From: Sphagnum compactum
Lineage: Eukaryota; Bryophyta; Sphagnopsida; Sphagnales
Reading direction: 5' to 3'
Assembly: GCA_965153455.1 (NCBI GenBank)
Contig: OZ234498.1
Location: 13,888,001-13,952,000 of the forward strand
DNA: 64,000 nucleotides
Shown here in pieces: positions 1 to 11,806 of the stretch (its first letter is position 1; each line of letters opens with the position of its first letter). The translations under genes were made by a program, and so were the position numbers. Under the pieces are notes generated by a model. That model had not been told where the DNA came from. It did not search any database and worked only from the letters and a program-made list of their open reading frames with translations.

Positions 1-1137
1 AATGGGTCATGCGAGCCCATTTTAAACATTTAAGTTCCAAGAGATTTCCAATGATATAAGGAACTTTTCAAACCAATGGGATTTGACCCCTGCAATTGCT
101 CTCTGAAGATTCAGGAATCCATCGGGACTTTAACTCCCAAACTGGGAGCTCACTTGGGAGTGTGGAAGTTCATTCCCTCACATTCTCTTGCACTCCCGGG
201 AGCATGAAATGTGAGTCCTGGGCTCACTCTTGGCTCGCGCCTTTGTAAGCCCTTGCCTTGGTCGCGAGCCCAAGGCTACGGTTACGACACTTGTTAAACT
301 AGTTTCTAGCCACATTTTCAGTTTCTTGGCATGACTACATGGGGTGTGGGGTCCATCCTTCTCAACGTGTAGGCTAAGGTGGAGCGTAATGAAGACCTTG
401 CAGTTGTGATTTGAACAATTCGAACCGAGTATACAAAGGCACTCAAAAGCGCTTGGATGGAGCAAGACTGGAAATCTACATTTAATAAGACAATGCGGCA
501 TAGGGAGATTAACTTTCTTACATAATCCCATAAATTATAAATGATTCATGGTTTAAATGTGTTAATAATGCCATACTTAATTTTATTTGAATTTCAAGTT
601 TTAGGTTTCATATGCAATATTTAATGTATTGTGTTGTTTGTTTAGGGTTCGAAGCACCACTAGGGAGGTGTTTGTGGCTGATGTTGTGGAGGTAACGTTA
701 GCTAGTTGCGGCATATTTATGCATTAGCATGCCAAGGATGCAGAGGTTGTATTAGTGCAATACATGGAGGCCTATGGGATCCCATCCCACTTTAGTAATG
801 ACACACACACATATAGCCCATAATTTATCCCCACTTTGATTAGGGTGTTGTTTTGGACTTCAAGATGTTAAGGTAGCTCATTATCTTTGAGGCAACCACA
901 TATTTACCATTATGACATGTTCCCCATTTTAAGGTGAGGTTGTTTGGGACTTAGGTAGTTTTGGCACATTTTTATTACACATCACCCATTTTTTTAATTT
1001 AAGGATTTTTATTTTCATTTTACACAATCTTGTGTTAATGGTTAAAAATACATTTTCACATATTATTATATGTATGTTGGATGAAATTATCTAAAAAATG
1101 ACCTTTCTTTGCCCCCAAAAATTAAAAGTTCAACTTT
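1..1137. other. AT-rich intergenic DNA, no gene seen
   Basis: No reading frame in this stretch resembles a known protein and none has plausible exon signals. The first 500 bases are richer in GC than the rest and contain several near-palindromic uses of 'gggctca/tgagccc', which may be the edge of a repeat that starts outside the window. Nothing further can be supported. Confidence 0.5.
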
Positions 1138-3040
1138 AGAAGGAAAGCAATACCTTTATGAAGGTATTCTATAAACATCATGGGCGAAATTTTTTTGGTA
1201 TAGGTTATTGGAGGGGTATTGCTCATGCCTTAACTACTCAATGTTTGTGCAATACCCCTATTAGGGTATATTAGAAATCCTTTGGGCTCCATAACATATC
1301 TATTGAATCCTAATGGGTTATTGCATAGCAAAGTTGGCTTGTGCATGAACATGAAGCATGAGCTTGGAGCTTTGAATTTGGAACTTAAAGTTTAATGTGG
1401 TTTTAATCCACCGACATGGATGAATATGTCCATAAATGAATGATTTCATATGGATGAATGTCATTTTGGCATGGATGAATTTTATTTATGATTTGGATTA
1501 AATAAATAAACCATTGGACCAAATTCATCCATGATTGAAAGATAAACAAATTCAAAATTATTTATATCCATCTTCATTTGTTGTCCAAATATTAATATCT
1601 CAAACTTGAATGTCATTCAATAATGATGGATAATGAAATTGTGATAATAGGGGAAAATATGATTTTAAAAAAATTGTTTAAAAATTATTTTTAAAAATTA
1701 TTTTCATGAACAATGTTAAACAATTCAAAAAACATTGTCATGGAATGAGTGTCACCCCCCCCTTGCCAATTGTTGTTAACAACATTATATATTTACTTTA
1801 TGGAAAACTAAAGTGCCTTAAAAATAATTATTATTAAAAAAACTTCATTGTCATCTATGATAGTAAGTTGTTTGAAGAAAGCTAATTAACATGCCAAAAT
1901 TGACTTTTAATTTATTTCAAAAATCCCTTGTCACTAATGACATTATGTAATTTTAAAATATCTAAAACATTCAAATTCATTATTGTCAACAACATTGGTT
2001 AAATTTGAAGAAAATCATGGCACCCTTGATGAAAAATGAAAAAGAAAACCTTCATTGTTACCAATGATAATTATAAACAGGTTTGAAATTGTGGCACTTT
2101 AAAAGGAGGGGAGGAAAAAACCCATTGTCATCAACGCCACTAGGTTAATTTGTCCAAAAAAATTTAATTAATTAATTAAATTTTAAAACAACAATGATCA
2201 TGGGATGGATGTTAACATAGTAATGGTAATATAATTAAAATATTTTTAAAATAATGACATTTTAAACTATAGCCATGAAATACATCTATAATGGATTTTA
2301 CATTATATTATTCAACAAATGTTATATCATATATAATTAGATTGTGTCTCATGAAGTTATAATTAATTAAAATTGTGGAAAAAAAATTATCCATAAAAAT
2401 TTAATGATAAAATAAACATTCATCCATAATGATGATGAATGCTTATATTCATCCCCATGTTTGTTTCTAGGTTTAGTACAACATTCATTTGGTAGTTAGA
2501 TTCTTGAATTTTACTTGCATGTGTATAGGGGAAAAAACATTTTACCATCCCAAGTTCAAACTTTAAACTCTAGGCTCAGGCTCTAAGCTCATGTGGTAGC
2601 TTGCTTCATTGCAAAGCCTTACCAAAACCTAGAAGGAAAGTAATACCTTCATGAAGGTATTTTGTAAACACCATGAACTGAATTATTTTGTCCAAGCTAT
2701 TGGAGGGGTATTGTTTGTGCCCATAATTATTCAATGCATGTGCAATACCTTTAATGGGGTATATTGGAAATCCTTTGGGCTCCATCACATATGTATTGAA
2801 ACCTAGAAAGGTATTGCATAGCCATACTAAAACCTAAAAGGAAATAAATAACCTTGTTGGGGTAATATGCAAACACAATGGGCTCGATTATTTTAGTTCA
2901 GGCTATGAAAGAAGTATTGTTCATGCCCTGAACTACTCAATACACATGCATTACCCCTCTCAGGGTATCCCATAAATCTTTTAGGCTCCATAACATATCT
3001 TTGGAATTTGAAAGGGTATTGCATTGCCTTAGCAAAACCT
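1138..3040. repeat. Array of ~207-bp tandem repeats, interrupted
   Basis: Units begin near 1138, 2625, 2830 and, truncated, 3035. Each carries the landmarks 'aaacctagaaggaaa', a 'gaaggtatt' block, 'attggaggggtattg', 'tgcaatacccct', 'tttgggctccataacatatc' and 'gggtattgcatagc' in the same order. The first unit is separated from the second by an unrelated block of about 1.28 kb (annotated separately). The same family reappears in reverse orientation at 5919-6610. The units are diverged, so the array is old. It has no reading frame that stays open from unit to unit, and its function is unknown. Confidence 0.8.
1330..2608. mobile_element. Possible non-autonomous DNA transposon inside the repeat array
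   Basis: This block splits one unit of the ~207-bp repeat. Repeat sequence reads up to 'ttgcatagc' (1321-1329) and resumes at 'ttgcaaagc' (2609-2617), which would be a 9-bp target duplication with one mismatch. Near the ends, 1357-1393 and the reverse complement of 2558-2593 match over about 36 bp at roughly three quarters identity, both starting 'catgagctt' and ending 'ttaaagttt'. No transposase frame remains. A 9-bp duplication would fit a Mutator-like element, but the terminal repeats are imperfect and slightly subterminal, so the class is open. Confidence 0.4.
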
Positions 3041-5677
3041 AGAAGGAAAGCACTACCTACATCATTGTGTGATAATATCGTAAACCATGAAATAAAAGAA
3101 TTTTTTAAAAATATTTATTCCATGCTTACTATATCATGCCTTCAAGTAAATGAAGGTATTGCAAAGTTGTTCACATTGATGGTAGAAAGGTTTATTTGAA
3201 CAAAGTTATGGAGTTTAAATGTAATACTTACATCATATTGGGATATTTGCATTCACCATGAAACATAAGAATGTTCTTTGAATAATTGATCCCCTCGTAA
3301 TATATTATGAAATTCATGTTTTCAAAAAATATATTAATATGTATAACATAATGGTTATGAAAAATTGGCCACATTGATGGTAGAGGGGTTTAAGGTTTGA
3401 TGATCAACAAATTACAAGTTCATTTTGAACATTTATCCAATGATGTACATATTTATGTTTTTCCCCTCTTAAAGTTGCAAACCCATTTCAAGAAAATAAA
3501 AAATAAAGTTTATTGTTTAATAAGATTTTAATGGTCGTCAAATGGAAAATTTATAGCACATGATGTCACTTTTATTTAATGGTTCATATAATAATAAAAA
3601 TTGATACCTCCCTATATAATAAACCTATATATGATTAAATTTTTATTTTATATATATTTACATATATTAATTAATTTTCACCTAAACTAATTATAAATAT
3701 ATTGTTAAAATTTTATAGTTTATAAATATGTAACAAAAATATTTATGTAAATTTCTTTATGATGTATAATATTGGCTACAATATTGGTCTTTAAATATAT
3801 TGTTGTTATATGAAATAATTATTTATATATAATTAATAATATTTTAAAGGTTTTAGGACTATTTTTAAAAATATTTATTCCATGCCCAATATATCATGCC
3901 ATACATATTGATTCAAGTAAATTAATGTATTGTCAACTTGGTCACATTGATAGTAAAAAGTAATGAAATTATCACTAAAATGAGGGTATCGCAGTTACAT
4001 TTCAAAATTTTGTTCAAATAAACCTTATAACATCAATGAAGCCAATATTGCAATACCCTCATTTACACATATCCACAATTTTGCATTGGTCCATTAAATA
4101 TTTCTTATCATTAATGAGTTTGAAATTTTTTTCAATTATATTTAATGTTTATTTAAAATCTCTAACATAAAATAATCATCAGGATATTATATTTACAAGA
4201 ATGAAAAAATTAATTATTAATTAATTATTAATTATAAATTATAAATTTAATAAATACACACATTAATTAATTAATTATATCATTATATGATATATTGTAA
4301 ACTAAATTTTACATAAAGTTAAATTACATTGATTAAACATACATAATATTAGGTAATTATATTTAAAATTAAATTAATTTTCTAATTATAAATTGATATT
4401 TATACAACATTTATTTTTTTTGAATCATAAATAACCATTCATTTATTCAAAGAAACTTTACATGTGTTTTTTTAGTAATGTTTTTAAAAAATTGCAAATT
4501 TAATATGTTATAATACAAAAGGGAATAGACATTAAATTGTTAGAAATGCATTGATCATATATGCCATTATTTGATATGTTATAAAGTAAAGTCATATTAC
4601 ATTGAAATAATATTCAATTATATGCATTAATAAAATACACAATCTTAATAAATTATCTTTTGGAAATTTTTAATTTTCTTTGAAAATAAAATATCTTTAA
4701 AAATTTACAATATACATAATAATGGATTTATATAGATTAAACTTACATTTAATATAATTTATGACAATTATTATTTTATTTCAAATTAATATTAAGATAT
4801 TATATGTATTGGAATGATTCAACATTATAGTTTTATAATATTATTACATATGTATAATGTGTTATTCGATATGTTATAAACAACAACATATGTAGACCAA
4901 TATTTAAGCCACTATTATACAACAAATGATCATTTGATCTTCATGGTCACAACAAACTTTACATTTATTAACACATAAACTTTACACCAACAATGTGATT
5001 AATTTTGCAATACCTCCATTTACATATATTAACCATTTTGCATTGGTCCATTAAACAATTCTTGTTGTTTATGAGTTTGAAAATGTCTTTCAATTATATC
5101 TAATGTTTAATTAAAAATTTTACCAAGTTAAAATAATACTATATCTCCAAAAATGCAAATATATATTATTTCACACATTAATAAACTAAGTATATCATTA
5201 TTTAATACATTGTAAATTAAAATTTACATTTAATCAACTTACAGGGACTAAACTTACATAATATTAGTAACTTAATTTTCAAACTTCAATTAAAATATTT
5301 TTAAAATTAAAATTTGATATTTTATGCACCATTTACTTTTTTTGGATAATAAGTAACCATTCATTTATTCAAATAAACTTTACATGTGTTTTATTTTTAA
5401 TAAAAGATGAAAAAAATGCATATTTCAAGAATATATTATAGTACAAAAAGGAATACACATTAAAGTGTCACAAAATTATTGATCAGTATTGGCATTATTT
5501 GATATGTTATAAACTAAATTTTAATTTACTTAGAAATAATATTCAATTACATGCATTAATAAAACATACAATGTTAATAACTTGTCTTTTGGAGTTTTTA
5601 ATTTTCATTAAAAATAAAGTTCATAAAAACAATTGCACTCTACATAACCATGGGTATATATATATAATTTAAATTTA
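3041..5677. other. AT-rich intergenic DNA with old segmental duplications
   Basis: There is no gene here. Two diverged duplications are visible. The segment 3090-3200 ('tttattccatgc..tatatcatgcc' through 'cacattgatggtag') recurs at 3865-3965. The segment from about 4040 to 4720 recurs at about 4995-5640, for example 'ttttgcattggtccattaaa' at 4079 and 5036 and 'accattcatttattcaaa' at 4434 and 5356. The offset of 920-960 bp points to an ancient tandem duplication since eroded by indels. Confidence 0.6.
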
Positions 5678-5895
5678 GGAAATTTTTGAATTCACACCTT
5701 TTTTGGTTAAATTCACACCCTTCGTGCGTCCGATTCTATGCAGATTAAACTTTAAAAGTATGTTCCTTTATCAGTTCAATTACTTCTGCGGGCAAGGTCT
5801 CGAGTTGTGCCCTGATTGACCACAGACCCACATTTGCGTCCTTCCACGCAAAGGGTGTGAATTTAACCAAAAAAGGTGTGAATTTAAAATTTTCC
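5678..5895. mobile_element. 218-bp MITE with TA target-site duplication
   Basis: The two ends are inverted copies of one another over about 45 bp. The block 'ttcacaccttttttggttaa' and the following 'attcacaccctt' occur near the left end and, reverse-complemented, near the right end. The outermost bases read 'taggaaattt' on the left and, reverse-complemented, 'taggaaaatt' on the right, so a TA dinucleotide (5676-5677 and 5896-5897) flanks a GGAAA-ended element. The inner 130 bp is clearly richer in GC than its surroundings. TA duplication, short length and long terminal inverted repeats fit a Stowaway-type (Tc1/mariner) MITE, although the terminal sequence is not the classical CTCCCTCC. It encodes no protein. 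Confidence 0.8.
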
Positions 5896-5918
5896 TAATA
5901 TGTTTTTTAATCAAATTG

Positions 5919-6610
5919 ATATGTTATATAGCCCAAAGGATTTTTGGGATACCCTACAAGGGATAATGCATGTGTATTGAATATTCCTAAGCATGAGCAA
6001 TACCCTTCTAATAATCTAAACCAAAATAATTTAGCCCATGGTCTTTACTAAATACCCCAAGAAGGGTATTATTTTCCTTGTAGGTTTTGGCAGGGTTATG
6101 CAATACCCCTCTCAGTTTCAAAAGATATGTTATGGAACCCAATTTATTTATGGGATACCCTATAAGGGGTATTGTAGGTGTATTGAATAGTTTTGGGTAT
6201 GAACAATACCTCTCCAATAGCGTAAACCAAAATAAATCAACCCATGGTGTTTAATTACAAAATACCCTAATGAGGGTATTGGTTTCCTTGTAAATTTTGG
6301 TAGCGTTACACAATACCCCTCCACGGTTCAAAAGATATGTTATAGAACCCAATGTATTTCCAGGATACCCTAAGAAGGGTATTGCATGTTCATTGAATCC
6401 TTTTGGGCATGAACAATACCCCTTTAATAGCCTAGACCAAAATAATTCAGCCCATAATGTTTACGGAGTACCCCAATGAGGGTATTGTGTTCCTTCTAGG
6501 TTTTGTTAGGGCTTCGCAATACCCTTCCACATTTCAAAAGGTATGTTATGGAGCCCATTGTATTTTTTGGGATACCTTAAAAGGGCTATTGCACATTCAT
6601 TGAATATTTT
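5919..6610. repeat. Second ~207-bp tandem array, reverse orientation
   Basis: Three and a third units begin with 'gatatgttat' at 5919, 6124, 6334 and (as 'ggtatgttat') 6540, giving periods of 205, 210 and 206 bp. They are the reverse complement of the family at 1138-3040, with landmarks such as 'aggttttg', 'gcaatacccct' and 'gatatgttatggaaccc'. Each unit contains several copies of 'gggtattgc/gcaatacccc', so local strand folding is possible. It ends where the sequence changes at about 6610. Confidence 0.85.
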
Positions 6611-9600
6611 CTTTTATGAACATGAGTATAACGTGCATTAAATGCGTCTAAATTGAACGAAGCTCTGTATTACTTTGATTATCCACTTGGTTTGCAATAA
6701 CCTCGTCATGGAAAACACTCTTTGAGTAGAACTTGCAATACCCTTATATAAGGGGTGTCAAATACTTTGATCGTGCCCTTATTTATTTGTTTGGGTGAAC
6801 AAGACCAAGCTCCATGTAATACCTTCATTTTATTCTTTCCTCATTGTTGTCAACCATTGGAGGTCTATTGGAATGGCAACCAGGTAGGTAGGTGTAGCCA
6901 TGTAAATGGGGTTTGGTAGGTACTTATTTAAAGTGTTGGTAGGTAGGAAGGTGGAAGGGCAAGTAGATAGATAAATGGATGGGGGGGTGGGTAGGTGGGT
7001 GGGGATGAAAGTAACACATTTTTAATTTATAGGTGAGTAAGTAGATGGGGAAGAGTCTACTTTAATCAACATATATAGGTGAATAGGTTGGTGGGGGATA
7101 GTGGGGGGTAGTAGGTGGGTGGGTGGGTGGGAAAAGTTTCAAAAGCAAAAAAAAAGAAACTAGGTGGGGGGCCAAGGAGAAAATAAAGTTCCATTAAAAA
7201 AATGAGATAAGGGGGAAAAAAATTGGGAAGGGAGTGGGGGGAAAATAAAGTTGTAAAAAAAACTAAAATCAAGGTTCAAAAAAGGGTTTGGAAAGGGCAA
7301 GCAAAAAAAGTCAACCTGGGATGGCACATGGATAGAAAAGAGAATCCTATATGTGCACCATCCATCCACGTTGGTGCATTAGTGGGTGTTGGTTCACTTT
7401 GACTAGAGGGTAGTTTGTTGGCCTTGCTAGCCATAATGAGCCATCCCCATGACTACACCAATTGGCTGTTTTGTCCATAGGATGGGTTGAGTTTTTCATT
7501 TGCTTCTTTACCCTATGCTAACCAACATTCCACTATAGTCATTATTTTTTGGTCATTGACCTTTGACCATTTTTTCCCAACCCTAACCTCCATACTACCT
7601 TCTCACCTAGCTACCTTATTGACTTACATCTTAGCCCTACCTAGGAACTAACAACTAATCCTTTACCTACCTTTTAATTTTTGGCAAAACATATATTTAT
7701 TTCGGGCTAAATCTTTATCTCCTCTTGGTTAAACTTTTATTTCTTAGCAAAACCTACATCTTTTCTTCATTAAACTTTTATCTCTTCCTAGCTAAATTTC
7801 TATCTCTTGGCAAAACTTATATCTTCTGCCTAAATTATTTTTCTATCTACAATTTTATTTAGGCCTTTTTCTTGTTATAAAATGTTATTGTGTGGGTGTT
7901 TCATTATAAGGATAATGAAAGTATTGCATAATTAGACATTTAGTAATCACCTTCAATTTATAATTATAAGTATCATTTAAATCTTTTAACATGGCCACAA
8001 AATGTGTTAACTATATTAGATGAAATTATCGCTCATTTGGTTTATGGTAAATGCAATCCATTCATGGTGGATGGGGGTATTGTGTGCAACATGGCATAAA
8101 GTGATCCCAAAATCTATAAATCCCAAAGTTAGATTTCAAAATAAGAACAAGTGGATTGATACAAAAGTGTTCAAGTAACCACACTAGAAAAATGATGGTG
8201 ACAAAAAGATATCATGCCAAGTTAAGCTACAATGGTTCGATACAAAAAAGGTGGGTACATACACTAAAGTCTCACTACCAGCTCAATTACAATGACAAAT
8301 CTATGATTATTCATTCGAGGAGGATGAACTAAATGCAATGCCCATATTGGTGCGATAGTTTGTTGCAGCTACTACAACTTTTGCTACATGATGATGAGTG
8401 AACAATTAACAATGTTTAACCACAAGTCAAATTGCATTGACCACAAAAGCCTCTTTTGTTGTGCTTTGAAACCTAGCACAAAAAAACATTAAAACAAATT
8501 ATATTCTAATAAAAAGTTACAAATAATGTTAATAGAAAAAAACAGTTTAAGTATGCAAACATGCCATCCATGAATAGTTTTGGAATTGTGATACTTTGAT
8601 ATTGCATCCATTTTTTTTATTTGATTACACTTATTGGATTCCAATGTCCAATTCTAAACACCTTATTCAACTTTGAGAGGTTTTACAGAGGTAATTTTGC
8701 TTGTTCAAATTGCTTTAACAAGGTTGTCATTTCCTTTTTTTAAAAACTGGATCAAAGGTTTTTTTCTCATCTTATTTTTGCTTTGCATGTCGGTTGTTCA
8801 TAATATAAACATTCATAGAAGTGTGGTCTTGTCGCCTAAGACCCCCAAAATGAATAAATGGACACCCACATCTACCTAGTTTCATATGAAGGCCATGTGT
8901 TTGATCCAAATGTCTACAAAACAACCACTAGGTTGCATAAGAACTAGTGCATGCATTCATTTTGCAACACCGTCTTTGAGCCTCCATGAACCCATTCATT
9001 CTGTTCCATTGCATCTCCATGTTCATCTTGCATTGGAGGAAAACCCTTTTAAGGTGTAGGATCTAGGTTTGGAACTAAGTTTACAAAAAAATCCAATGTA
9101 AAGAAATTCGGCATGTTTAACGTAAGCATGATGAGGGTATCGCACCCCCACCATCTTTTTGAAATGATGAGGGTGTTGCACATCAAAAGCCTTTTAGCAA
9201 CACAAAGAAAACGACGATGAATAATGCAACTTCTCATTGTTGTCTTTTGTACCAAAGCAACACGAAAAGGAAGACAACGAGCAACTACTCATCATCATCT
9301 TCTACAACACAATGCAAAGCAAAAGAAAATTAAAAAAACTAACAAAAGCGAGTAGGGTGTAGAGTGTACCTAAAGACATAAGCGATGGTGGTGGCGCAAT
9401 GGACCTCAAGTACCTTAAGCAATGGCGATAACACAATGGAGCTCACACTGGAACAAACGATGGTGCTAGAGATGGAGTTGTGCGCGTTGCTCCTAGAGAC
9501 ACTTGACATTAGATTGTTGGGCCCACCAAAAATGTAGGAAGGGGAAGAGGAAGAGGGGTTGGAGGCCCTAGAATGGGGTTGGTAGGTTTGTAAAACATGT

Positions 9601-9735
9601 TTGAAAAAAAAAAATTAAAAAAAAGGGGGATTTTCTTAAAACCTACCCAAAATGAATGTGTTGCAAGTGGTTGGCCAATCCAAAGTCGGTGGATGAATTG
9701 CCCTCCATCCAAAATGGGACTGGTTCACTCAAGCT
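6611..9735. other. Intergenic DNA with G-rich simple repeats
   Basis: The segment 6870-7270 is dominated by 'ggtagg', 'ggtgggtggg' and purine runs, so the plus strand is extremely G-rich and one-sided. The segment 7680-7830 contains imperfect units of about 40 bp built on 'cttttatctcttggcaaaac'. The block 9040-9480 has somewhat more GC and several 'gatgagggt..tcgcaccc' motifs, but no frame resembles a protein. Open frames over the G-rich part are low-complexity artefacts. Confidence 0.5.
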
Positions 9736-11806
9736 GGCCTTGCCTTGGTAGGCAAGGATTTTGTGTTTAGGTTCATTATAGAGTATAGTAGCTTAAGGGA
9801 TTTTGGCCCCTAGGTAATAGATATATTTTTATATGAGGATTTTTGAAAGATGATATTTTGGCTTGTGTTGAAACTTGAGATTAGTGACAGAGTTATAATA
9901 TCTTGAAGGATATTGGTTTTTTAGAGGAGTTTTTTGAAGATTATATTTTTGCATGATGAAATATTTCATAGTTCTTCTTTAAATGCCTTAACATACTTTT
10001 TATTGTAATGGCAAGGCCACAGTGTGACTCACCCCCTGTTTTGTTTTGTCAAGTTAATTTCACACTGCTTCTTGCCACACCTTGATACCATTGGAAAGCC
10101 TGGGATGAGTAAAGTGCACCAAGTTGGTTTCATAATGTTTTGACCTCATATGGAGAAGCTATTAAATATTGAACAATTTTTTCATGGAAAGTTTTGCATT
10201 TAAATTCAAAAGTAAAAATTATAAGAGAATTTGGGTGTGCTCTTAGTATTGCTGGAAAGTCCTTTCTGAGTAGGATGTAATAAGGCGATTTGAGAAAAAT
10301 CAGACTTAAAGTGCAAGGGATATTGAATTCTAAGTAAAATTTCATTAAAATTTTGATTAACTTACCAAAAATGGCTTGGAAAGGAAAATTTAATTAGGTA
10401 ACCAGTTCACACTTGGGCCAACAACACAGAACAGGCTGCATTAGTATTTCAGAATTAGCTAGAACCATAAGTTTCAATTCTTTATACATCGAACTCAAAG
10501 AATCATCAATCCCAGTTAATTTTTAACGGCCATTTCCACTTCTATAAAAATTGTAATACAAGGGCAATTTCAGCAAATGTATGTTGAATAACTAATTAAT
10601 TTTGAAGATTCCCAAGGAGAAAAAAAAATGTTTCAAAATATATATTTTTTAATTTTCTTTCACAAAACTGTTTTCTTTGAATTTTTTTGATTTTCTTCGA
10701 TTTTTTCAAATTTTTATACAAATGATATAATTGGTGTCAAAGTTGCCAATTTCAATACTACAGCATTTCAGAATCAGAGAATTGTGAGTTCTCACTCTTT
10801 GAACGATCAAAATCAAAGAACCATTGGTCTCGGTTATTTCAACAATCTCAAAGAACTGGCGGTTCTCATGAAAGACCCCATGGTTCAGAGTTAGAGAGCA
10901 ACTAGTTCTTTGAAAATTGAAACCAAGGAACTACCCATCCTAGGTATTTCAAACCCCTTAAAAAAAAAACCAATGGCTTTCAGGAAAGACCCAATGGTTT
11001 TATGGGTAGTTATTTGAATTTTGTTTTTTCAATTTTGACCTATAGTTATATATCAAAACCATAGTTTTCTTTTCAATTTTGTGAGTTTGAAAGTTTGGCC
11101 AAATTTTCCAAAATTTTACCCAAAAAATCAAATTTAAAAAAAAAGAAATTGTTGCCACATTATGAATATTAGCCCCCCCCCAAAACAAAGGCTAGTCAAA
11201 ATCATTTCTTTGATTTTTATTTTTTCTAAATTATGCTTATGAATCCTAAAAACAGCCCTAGTAATCATGGGGGTATGTTCCTTATTTTCCCTATAACCAC
11301 CCAACAATGGTTAAGATTTTTCAATATTAACTCTAAAAACTTCATATCTTCAACAAGGTTGAGTTTTTTTTTAAAAAAGAAAAAGAGGTTCCAAATAAAC
11401 TTTTAAGGTCCAAGCAAAGAGAGAAGGGGAAAAGAAAATACCCAAGGGAGAAGGAAACAAAATAAACTATTCATAAAGACATGCTTGAATTTTTTTGAGT
11501 GTATTTGGAGGGCGTATTCCCAAGCACAAATTTTGGCCTTGCCATTTAGATTAAAAAGTATCTGAAGGCAAAAGAAGAATTATGGAAATTCAAATATTTC
11601 ACCATGCAAAAAAAATAATCTCCTAAAAAATCCACTAAGAAAAACCAAAGTCCTTCAAGATATCATAACTCTATAACAAATCTCAAGTGTCAACACAAGC
11701 CAAAATATCGTCTTTCAAAAATCTTCATGTAAAATTGACCTACTACTACCAAGGGGCCAAAATTCGTTAAGCTACTATACAATTCCTTGGCTTGGTAGGC
11801 AAGGCC
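9736..11806. mobile_element. 2.1-kb element bounded by ~270-bp inverted arms
   Basis: The segment 9736-10018 and the reverse complement of 11534-11806 align along their whole length with small indels. Shared landmarks are 'gtatagtagctta', 'gatattttggcttgtgttga', 'gcatgatgaaatattt' and 'tggcaaggcc'. The outer end of each arm contains a small 'ccttgcc..ggtaggcaagg' palindrome. The 1.5 kb between the arms holds no transposase; part of it (10555-10770) belongs to a dispersed repeat also found at about 16.2, 46.1 and 58.8 kb. A non-autonomous DNA transposon with long terminal inverted repeats is the simplest reading. I could not see a convincing target duplication. Confidence 0.55.
10555..10770 (+). 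repeat. Dispersed repeat, copy A
   Basis: This copy runs in the same direction as copy C (46080-46300) and opposite to copies B (16180-16380) and D (58733-58907). Shared blocks in order are 'taattaattttgaagattc', an A/T-rich middle, 'taattggtgt' and 'ccaatttcaatactac'. No coding sequence is visible. Confidence 0.55.

Noticed and set aside
5919-6610. Possible CRISPR-like array
   Set aside because: The repeats are ~207 bp, diverged along their whole length and without unique spacers, in a plant nuclear context.
7066-7369. Pro/Phe-rich minus-strand frames
   Set aside because: They are produced by the G-rich, GGTGGG-type simple repeat on the other strand.
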